From assembly GCA_024235415.1 (NCBI GenBank), contig JACKML010000011.1:1-64000 (forward strand): 64,000 bases of DNA, read 5' to 3'. Below, in pieces: positions 58,050 to 64,000 of the stretch (position 1 is the first letter of the stretch; each line of letters opens with the position of its first letter). A program made the translations under genes and the position numbers. The notes below the pieces were generated by a model that ran no database searches, was not told the origin of the DNA, and saw nothing but the letters and a program-made list of their open reading frames with translations. The DNA is from Chromatiaceae bacterium. GTDB lineage: Bacteria; Pseudomonadota; Gammaproteobacteria; Chromatiales; Chromatiaceae.

Positions 58050-60866
58050 TCACGCGAAACGCCGCGTCTCGCCTTCACCGATCACGTTGTCGACGCAGCG
58101 TCCGCACAGCTCCGGATGTTCCGTGTTGGCACCGACATCCTCGCGGTGATGCCAGCAACGTACGCACTTCTGGTGCGCACTGGCCCAGGCAGCGATCCGC
58201 AGCCCCTTCACATCGCTGTCGATCGCCTCGGCCGGCGCCTCGGCCATCGGGGCAACGCTGGCATACGAGGTGATCAGCGCGAAGCGCAGCTCGCCACCGA
58301 GCCGATTCAGCACGTCGGCCAGCTTCCCGTCGCAATACAGCTCGACCTCGGCGTCGAGCGAGGAACCGATCACGCCCTCCTTGCGCATCAGTTCGAGCTG
58401 CCTGGCAACCGCTGTCTTGACGCCGATCACCTGGGTCCAGGCATCGGTGTCCAGCGCGTCATGTTCAAGCGGGAACAGCTCGCTGTACCAGGTCTCCATG
58501 AACACCGACTCGGCACGCTCACCGGGCATGAAACCCCAGATCTCGTCGGCCGTGAAGCTGAGCACCGGCGCCATCCAGCGCACCATCGCCTCGACGATGT
58601 GGAACATCGCGGTCTGGCAGGAGCGGCGCGGCAGGCTGTCGGCCTGCGTGGTGTACTGGCGGTCCTTGATCACATCGAGATAGAACCCCCCCATGTCGGC
58701 GACGCAGAAGTTGAGCAGCTTCTGGTAGATCAGGTGGAAGTTGTAATCCTCATAGGCCTGCATGATCTCCTGTTGCAGCCGATGCGCGCGTCCGACCGCC
58801 CAACGGTCCAGCGCGACCATGTCACCGGCCTCGACCTTGTGCCGCGCCGGATCAAACCCTTCGAGGTTGGCCAGCAGGAAGCGCGTGGTGTTGCGGATGC
58901 GTCGGTAGGCATCGGCGGTGCGCTTGAGGATCTCCTCCGACACCGACATCTCGGCGCGGTAGTCGGTCGCCGCGACCCACAACCGGATGATGTCGGCACC
59001 CAGGGTCTTCATCACCGACTGCGGCGACACCACGTTGCCGAGCGACTTGGACATCTTCTTGCCGTCGGCGTCGACAGTGAATCCATGCGTCAACACACCC
59101 TTGTAAGGTGCATGCCCCGTCATCGCCACTGACGTCAGCAACGACGACTGGAACCAGCCGCGGTGCTGATCCGAGCCTTCGAGATACAGGTCCGCGGGGC
59201 TGACCAGTTCGGCACGCGGCTCGAGCACGCAGGCATGCGTCACCCCGGAGTCAAACCAGACGTCGAGCGTGTCGGCGACCTTTTCGTAATGCGCGGCATC
59301 GTCACCGAGCAGATCACCCGGCTCCAGGTCGAACCAGGCCTGAATGCCCTCACGCTCGACGCGCTGCGCCACCTGCTCGACCAGAGCCACGGTATCCGGG
59401 TGCAGTTCGCCGGTCTCCCTGTGGATGAAGAAGGCGATCGGCACACCCCAGGTGCGCTGACGCGAGATGCACCAGTCGGGGCGGTTCTCGATCATGCCCT
59501 CGATGCGCGCCTGGCCCCAGTCCGGCGTCCAGTGCACATGCCGGATCTCGGCCATCGCGGTATCGCGCAGGCCTTTCTGCTGCATCGAGATGAACCACTG
59601 CGGCGTGGCGCGGAAAATGATCGGGGTCTTGTGTCGCCAGCACACCGGGTAGCTGTGACTGAACTTCGCCGACTTGATCAGGGCAGCGTTCTGTTCCAGC
59701 ACCTCGATCACATGCTCGTTGGCCTTGAACACATGCTCACCCTCGAACAGCGGCGTACCGGCGACAAAGCAGCCATTGCCGCCGACCGGGTTGTCCACCG
59801 GCAGCCCGTAACGCTGGCCGACAATGTAGTCATCCATACCGTGGCCGGGTGCCGTGTGCACCGCACCGGTACCAGCCTCGAGCGTGACGTGGTCGCCCAG
59901 CACGATGGGCACCTGGCGGTGATAGAACGGGTGCTGCAACAGCTGGCGATCGAATACCGCACCCTGTGCGCGCCCGACCACCTGGTAGTCGGCGACACCC
60001 CAGGCCGGCATCACGCGTTCGAGCATGCCGTCGGCCACCATCAGGCGCTCGTCACCAACCTGCACCAGCACGTATTCGAGGTCCGGATTCAGCGCGACCC
60101 CCTGGTTGGCCGGCAGGGTCCAGGGCGTGGTGGTCCAGATGACCACCGCGATCTCGCCGCTGCCCGGACCATCATCAGTAGGGGTGAAATTCGCTTCGAA
60201 CGCGGCCTGCTCGACCGCCTTGAAACGGACGTCGACCGCAAACGATTCCTTGTCCTTGTACTCGACCTCGGCCTCGGCCAGCGCCGAGCCGCAGTCGGTG
60301 CACCAGTGCACCGGCTTGGACCCCTTGGCGACATGGCCCTGCTCGGCGATGCGGCCGAGCGCGCGGATGATCCCGGCCTCCTGGACGAAGTTCATCGTCA
60401 GGTAGGGATCGTCCCAGTCACCGATCACGCCCAGACGCTTGAAGTCGGCGCGCTGCTTGTCGACCTGGGTCAGCGCATAGTCGCGACAGGCCTGGCGAAA
60501 CTCGGCGGCGCTGACTTTCTGCCCCGGTTTGCCGACCTTTTTCTCCACCTGCAACTCGATCGGCAGGCCGTGACAGTCCCAGCCCGGCACATAGGGGGCA
60601 TCAAAGCCGGCCAGGGTGCGGCTCTTGACGATGACGTCCTTGAGCACCTTGTTAACCGCATGCCCGATATGGATCTCGCCATTGGCATAAGGCGGGCCGT
60701 CATGCAGCACGAACTTGTCACGGCCGGCGCAGGCCTTGCGGATCTTGCGGTACAGACCCTCGTCCTCCCAGCGCTTCAACATCTCCGGTTCCCGCTGCGC
60801 CAGATTGGCCTTCATCGGGAATGCGGTGTTGGGAAGATTCAGCGTGTCCTTGTAATTGTTGCTCAC
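58050..60866 (-). CDS. ileS: Isoleucine-tRNA ligase IleS
   Basis: A 938-aa class I synthetase with the usual layout. HIGH motif: PPYANGEIHIGHAVNK. Editing domain CP1 occupies the middle. KMSKS: DADGKKMSKSLGNVV. The anticodon-binding helices follow, with a C-terminal zinc finger (CVRCWHHREDVGANTEHPELCGRC). Length and all motifs are normal. It lies 48 bp after ribF in the same direction, the order ribF-ileS of the conserved cluster. lspA, normally its downstream neighbour, has moved upstream of ribF. Confidence 0.97.
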   Translation of the reverse strand: MSNNYKDTLNLPNTAFPMKANLAQREPEMLKRWEDEGLYRKIRKACAGRDKFVLHDGPPYANGEIHIGHAVNKVLKDVIVKSRTLAGFDAPYVPGWDCHGLPIELQVEKKVGKPGQKVSAAEFRQACRDYALTQVDKQRADFKRLGVIGDWDDPYLTMNFVQEAGIIRALGRIAEQGHVAKGSKPVHWCTDCGSALAEAEVEYKDKESFAVDVRFKAVEQAAFEANFTPTDDGPGSGEIAVVIWTTTPWTLPANQGVALNPDLEYVLVQVGDERLMVADGMLERVMPAWGVADYQVVGRAQGAVFDRQLLQHPFYHRQVPIVLGDHVTLEAGTGAVHTAPGHGMDDYIVGQRYGLPVDNPVGGNGCFVAGTPLFEGEHVFKANEHVIEVLEQNAALIKSAKFSHSYPVCWRHKTPIIFRATPQWFISMQQKGLRDTAMAEIRHVHWTPDWGQARIEGMIENRPDWCISRQRTWGVPIAFFIHRETGELHPDTVALVEQVAQRVEREGIQAWFDLEPGDLLGDDAAHYEKVADTLDVWFDSGVTHACVLEPRAELVSPADLYLEGSDQHRGWFQSSLLTSVAMTGHAPYKGVLTHGFTVDADGKKMSKSLGNVVSPQSVMKTLGADIIRLWVAATDYRAEMSVSEEILKRTADAYRRIRNTTRFLLANLEGFDPARHKVEAGDMVALDRWAVGRAHRLQQEIMQAYEDYNFHLIYQKLLNFCVADMGGFYLDVIKDRQYTTQADSLPRRSCQTAMFHIVEAMVRWMAPVLSFTADEIWGFMPGERAESVFMETWYSELFPLEHDALDTDAWTQVIGVKTAVARQLELMRKEGVIGSSLDAEVELYCDGKLADVLNRLGGELRFALITSYASVAPMAEAPAEAIDSDVKGLRIAAWASAHQKCVRCWHHREDVGANTEHPELCGRCVDNVIGEGETRRFA

Positions 60867-60914
60867 GGACTATGACCCGGTAATCGAAAAATTCTGTGGA
60901 TGGACCCGAACGCG

Positions 60915-61871
60915 TCAGCCCGACTTGCGGCGGGCCAGGGCATCGAGGCGAAGGATGTCGCGCGCGCGCTGTGCGTCGCGTTGAATCTGCTCACGCAAGG
61001 CATCGAACGATTCGAAGCGGCGCTCGTCGCGGATGTGTTCGACAAAATCGACCTCGACATGCCGACCGTACACCTCGCGCTCGAAATCGAACAGATGCAC
61101 CTCGAGCAGCAGGCGGTCGTCGCCCTGCAGGGTCGGGCGATTGCCGATGTTGGCCACGCCGGGAAGGGGGTGCTCTGCCAGCCCCAACACCTGCACCGCG
61201 AACACCCCGCGCAACGGCGTCGAGCGCCGCAACAAGCCGACGTTCAGTGTCGGAAAGCCGATCGTACGGCCGCGCTTGTTGCCATGCGCGACCCGTCCGC
61301 AGATGCGGTAACGGCGCCCAAGGCAGCGTGCGGCGTGCGCCAGGTCACCGGCCTGCAGGGCATCGCGTATCCGCGTGCTGCTGACGCGGCTGCCGTCTTC
61401 GGCCACGGTATCCAGGCTCTCGACACCGAAACCGAGTTGCCCTCCGATGGCGGTCAAAAGCGAAAAATCGCCAACCCTGTCGCGACCGAAGCGGAAATCG
61501 TCACCGACGTACAGATGCCGGATACCGAGTTTCTGTACCAGGATACGGCGCACGAAATCGTCGGCATCGACTGCGGCAAAGGCCGCGTCGAAGCGGATCA
61601 GGAGCACACGGTCGATGCCGCAGGCATCGATCGCCTCGAGCTTCTCGCGCAATCGGGTCAGACGCGGCGGCGCCTGCTCGGGGCGGAAGAATTCCATCGG
61701 CTGCGGCTCGAAGGTGATTACCAGCGACGCCAGACCGGCCGCGCGCGCACGCGCCGTCAATGCGGAAAAGACCGCCTGATGCCCAAGGTGCACACCATCG
61801 AAGTTGCCGATGGTCGCAACGCAATCGCGGTGGGCCGCGCGTAGATTGTGCAATCCGCGGATAAGCAGCAC
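60915..61871 (-). CDS. ribF: Bifunctional riboflavin kinase/FAD synthetase RibF
   Basis: A 318-aa enzyme that makes FMN and FAD. The frame is open further upstream, but GTG 61871 gives the family N-terminus (LLIRGLHNLRAAHRDCVATIGNFDGVHLGHQ). Adenylyltransferase domain about residues 1-180 (GNFDGVHLGH, VGDDFRFGRDRVGD, STRIRDAL); riboflavin kinase domain about 185-310 (GRVAHGNKRGRTIGFPTLNV, GVANIGNRPTL, LFDFEREVYGRHVEVDFVEHIRDE). A -10 element of perfect TATAAT is 34 bp upstream, so it has its own promoter. It is followed by ileS after 48 bp. Confidence 0.95.
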   Translation of the reverse strand: MLLIRGLHNLRAAHRDCVATIGNFDGVHLGHQAVFSALTARARAAGLASLVITFEPQPMEFFRPEQAPPRLTRLREKLEAIDACGIDRVLLIRFDAAFAAVDADDFVRRILVQKLGIRHLYVGDDFRFGRDRVGDFSLLTAIGGQLGFGVESLDTVAEDGSRVSSTRIRDALQAGDLAHAARCLGRRYRICGRVAHGNKRGRTIGFPTLNVGLLRRSTPLRGVFAVQVLGLAEHPLPGVANIGNRPTLQGDDRLLLEVHLFDFEREVYGRHVEVDFVEHIRDERRFESFDALREQIQRDAQRARDILRLDALARRKSG

Positions 61872-61904
61872 AGGTTTTGCCAGTAAGCCGAGCGTAAGCG
61901 AGTC

Positions 61905-61930
61905 ATTATAGAGACATGGCGGCCGCGCGG
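61905..61930 (-). promoter_or_regulatory. Promoter of ribF-ileS
   Basis: On the minus strand TATAAT (complement of 61905-61910) sits 34 bp before the ribF GTG. The -35 is poor (TATACC at an 18-bp spacer), so an activator or extended contacts are likely. The window between this -10 and lspA holds a hairpin, so ribF-ileS is probably transcribed separately from murJ-lspA. Confidence 0.5.
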
Positions 61931-61972
61931 TATAACCGGCGTGCATGATCGGGCTGGCGGGCCAACGAGAAA

Positions 61973-61999
61973 GCCCGACAACAGTCCATGTTGTCGGGC
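61973..61999 (-). terminator. Hairpin between lspA and ribF
   Basis: Perfect nine-base inverted repeat GCCCGACAA (61973-61981) and TTGTCGGGC (61991-61999), followed on the minus strand by TTTCTC. It would end the murJ-lspA transcript. Confidence 0.55.
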
Positions 62000-62131
62000 A
62001 TTACCACCGAGACCGTGGTGCAGATCCATCCTGGATCCCGTCACATCCCTGTCGACGGTTACGTCCTGTACGCTCACTTCGTCCTTGAAGGTGGTGAAGC
62101 GATTATCGACACCGGACGGTTGCGTCCATAG
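61988..62131 (+). CDS. Doubtful 47-aa frame in the lspA-ribF gap
   Basis: A plus-strand ATG frame with protein-like composition (VVQIHPGSRHIPVDGYVLYAHFVLEGGEAIIDTGRLRP) in the 293-bp gap between lspA and ribF. It has no Shine-Dalgarno and starts inside the hairpin. It may be a remnant of an older gene or a true small gene; I give it only because it fills most of the gap. Confidence 0.22.
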   Translation: MLSGITTETVVQIHPGSRHIPVDGYVLYAHFVLEGGEAIIDTGRLRP

Positions 62132-62164
62132 CCCACAACAGCCCCTGTCGACGTAGGACTTTTC

Positions 62165-62644
62165 CTAGGAATTCCGATCCCTTGCGCGATTGCGCGCGAA
62201 CAGCCCATCGATAAGCAGCAGGGCAACGCCGAGCGTGATTGCGCTGTCGGCGACATTGAACGACGGCCAATACCAGTCGTGCCAGTGCCACTGCAGGAAA
62301 TCGACCACCTTGCCAAGGCGCACGCGGTCAATCAGGTTGCCAAGCGCACCACCGATCACCAGGACCAACCCCCAGCCGGTGACCCGCTCGTCGTCGCGTA
62401 GCAGGCGCAGCCAGATCACCATGCCCAGGCACACGGCAGACCCGAGCACCACGAAGAACCAGCGCTGCCAACCACCGGCGTCGCTGAGGAAACTGAACGC
62501 GGCCCCGGTGTTATAGACCAGCGTCAGGTTGAACACCGGCCACACGGTGAGCACCTCAAACTCGGCGAAGCGCGCCACGACCCACAACTTGCTGGCCTGG
62601 TCGAGTATGACCACCAGCGCGCTCAGCCACAGCAGACGTATCAT
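62165..62644 (-). CDS. lspA: Lipoprotein signal peptidase LspA
   Basis: A 159-aa aspartic membrane protease that cleaves prolipoproteins. It has four membrane segments, and the two catalytic aspartates are in the conserved GNLIDRVRLGKVVDF and NVADSAIT motifs. It lies 9 bp after murJ in the same direction. In many gammaproteobacteria lspA follows ileS and precedes fkpB; here it is next to murJ instead. A hairpin follows its gene. Confidence 0.95.
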   Translation of the reverse strand: MIRLLWLSALVVILDQASKLWVVARFAEFEVLTVWPVFNLTLVYNTGAAFSFLSDAGGWQRWFFVVLGSAVCLGMVIWLRLLRDDERVTGWGLVLVIGGALGNLIDRVRLGKVVDFLQWHWHDWYWPSFNVADSAITLGVALLLIDGLFARNRARDRNS

Positions 62645-62653
62645 CGGTACCCC

Positions 62654-64000
62654 TCAGCGACGGCTGTGCAGGTCGCGCGGGCGCACGCCGGACAGCCACA
62701 AGACCCCAAGATAGCTGACGACGCCACCAACGACGAGGCCGATCAGCCACAGCACACGTTGCCCTCGACCGGCCCCGACCCACTCCGCCAGGTCGGGCGA
62801 GACGGACATGATCATTACGGCCAGCGCCAGCGCCGCGAGACCGACCTGCAGGGTCAGGCGCCGCCACCCGGATACCGGGCGGTAGGCCCCCTCGCGGCGC
62901 AGGCCGCGCAGCAACAGGAAGGCGTTCAGGTAGGCCGCCAGACTGGTCGCCAGCGCCAGCCCCGCATGCTGTAGCGGGTAGATGAACAGCAGATTGAGCA
63001 GCATGTTCGCCGCCATCGCGATCATGCCGATCCTCACCGGTGTGCGGGTGTCCTGGCGCGCGTAAAACCCCGGGGCCAGCACCTTGATCAGTACAAACGC
63101 CTGCAACCCCAATCCATAGGCCATCAGGCTGCGCTGCGCCATTGCCACGTCGTGCGCATCGAATGCTTCCGACTGAAACAGGGTCGCCATCATCGGCCCA
63201 GCCAGCATGATCAGGCCCACCGCGGCCGGCACACCGAACACGAACGCCGTACGCAGACCCCAGTCGAGCTCCCGCGAAAACGTTTCCGGCGCCGCCTCGG
63301 CCTGACGCCGCGACAGGCGCGGCAGGATAACAGTCGACAACGCAACACCCAGAATACCCACTGGGAATTCCATCAGCCGGTCCGAGTAGTACAACCAGGA
63401 GATGCTACCGGACACCAGAAATGAAGCGAGGACGGTGTCGAGCAGCAGGTTGATCTGGGTGACAGATACCGCAAACATCGCCGGCACCATCAGTTTGAGT
63501 ATTCGGCGCACCCCGGGGTCATGAAAGCCCGGACGCGGGCGCGGCAACAGTTTGAGCTTTGCCAGAAAGGGCAGTTGAAAGGTGAACTGGGCAATCCCGG
63601 CAATCAACACACCCCAGGCCAGCGCCACCACCCCCGGCTCCATCTGCGGTGCCAGCCACAGGGCCGCACCAATCAGGCACAGGTTCAGCAATACCGGTGT
63701 GAATGCCGGCACCGCGAAGCGATCGTGCGCATTCATGATGCCGCCGGCAAAGGCCGTCAGCGAGATGAAGAACAGATAGGGGAAGGTCAGGCGCAACATC
63801 TGTGCAGCCAGGTCGAGTTTGCCCGGATCGCCGTCGATCACCCAGCCGAGCGCGAACAGCGACACCACCAGGGGCGCAGCCACCACTCCGATCAGCGACA
63901 CCGCCAGGGTCACCAGCCCCAGGCTGCCGGCGACATGGTCGACGAAATCCTTGAGTTCGCGATATTCGCGCTTGCTGCGGTACTCGGTCAGGACCGGGAC
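62654..64000 (-). CDS. murJ: Lipid II flippase MurJ (cut by window edge)
   Basis: The frame is open to the right edge (449 codons visible) without its N-terminus. It is a MVF/MurJ-type membrane protein with many hydrophobic segments and typical motifs FVPVLTEYRSKR-like (VPVLTEYRSKREYRELKDFV), PYLFFISLTAFAGGIMNAHDRFAVPAFTPVLLN and GSISWLYYSDRLMEFPVGILGVALSTVILPRLS. It moves lipid II across the inner membrane for peptidoglycan synthesis. It is upstream of lspA by 9 bp. Confidence 0.95.
   Translation of the reverse strand, partial: VPVLTEYRSKREYRELKDFVDHVAGSLGLVTLAVSLIGVVAAPLVVSLFALGWVIDGDPGKLDLAAQMLRLTFPYLFFISLTAFAGGIMNAHDRFAVPAFTPVLLNLCLIGAALWLAPQMEPGVVALAWGVLIAGIAQFTFQLPFLAKLKLLPRPRPGFHDPGVRRILKLMVPAMFAVSVTQINLLLDTVLASFLVSGSISWLYYSDRLMEFPVGILGVALSTVILPRLSRRQAEAAPETFSRELDWGLRTAFVFGVPAAVGLIMLAGPMMATLFQSEAFDAHDVAMAQRSLMAYGLGLQAFVLIKVLAPGFYARQDTRTPVRIGMIAMAANMLLNLLFIYPLQHAGLALATSLAAYLNAFLLLRGLRREGAYRPVSGWRRLTLQVGLAALALAVMIMSVSPDLAEWVGAGRGQRVLWLIGLVVGGVVSYLGVLWLSGVRPRDLHSRR

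Noticed and set aside
59163..60875. 570-codon plus-strand frame antisense to ileS
   Set aside because: Shadow of ileS, which has intact HIGH, KMSKS and zinc-finger motifs.

Overview
This 64 kb window is GC-rich chromosomal DNA from a gammaproteobacterium. Three things suggest this: the gene complement (rimO, BolA-glutaredoxin, ampD-ampE, DUF1820, DUF1631, cobalamin-riboswitch btuB, TamA/TamB); a thiO / fimT-pilVWXY1-pilE / ispH-fkpB block in the order known from Pseudomonas aeruginosa; and GTAG-headed REP palindromes like those of Pseudomonas. A Chromatiales-like sulfur or marine bacterium is my guess, but the window alone does not fix the genus.

Layout. Positions 1-2540 are the end of a mobile element inserted in the 5' end of dusA: a tyrosine integrase, a conserved-looking 168-aa protein, and a tightly overlapping run of small genes leading into a primase-like gene cut by the window edge. 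From 2541 the core genome begins: dusA, a secreted pentapeptide-repeat protein, a TRAP dicarboxylate transporter (dctPQM), a DMT exporter, a cupin, a Cu/Zn-efflux-type permease with a fused HMA domain, and a DUF2892 protein. Next come rimO-cnoX and then a B12 unit (sigma70 promoter, cobalamin riboswitch, BtuB, adenosyltransferase). Positions 17.6-29.0 kb hold a Rossmann protein, fkpB, ispH, the convergent type IV pilus minor-pilin/PilY1 operon and thiO. Then come tRNA-Thr(CGT), an SNase-like protein, TamB/TamA, a tandem PTPS-like protein, and a partly decayed patch (HupE-like remnant, DUF3300 gene with an in-frame stop, DUF2950). Positions 40-45 kb hold dihydroorotase-gloB-hisI, DUF1820, a PDC-domain protein and BolA-glutaredoxin. 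Positions 45-56 kb hold a chemoreceptor, an FGE-like protein, FKBPs, nadC, DUF1631, ampD-ampE and a BtuF-like protein. The right end has a beta-CASP RNase-like hydrolase and ileS, ribF, lspA and murJ (cut by the edge).

Themes. Envelope biogenesis dominates (TamAB, type IV pili, LspA, MurJ, AmpDE, periplasmic FKBP), with cofactor handling (B12, thiamine, NAD, flavin, Fe-S). The most interesting non-gene signals are: (i) the same ATTAG-N6-CTAAT palindrome about 70 bp upstream of both the DUF2892 gene and an unannotated 46-residue cysteine-containing membrane protein; (ii) five helically phased TGTGC repeats between the integrase and dusA; (iii) a two-subtype REP/BIME family, two copies of which supply the stop codons of genes; (iv) a plausible Shine-Dalgarno-sequestering expression platform for the B12 riboswitch; and (v) a break in the murJ-ribF-ileS-lspA-fkpB-ispH cluster. 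Functions are inferred from motifs and remembered families; no search was run.
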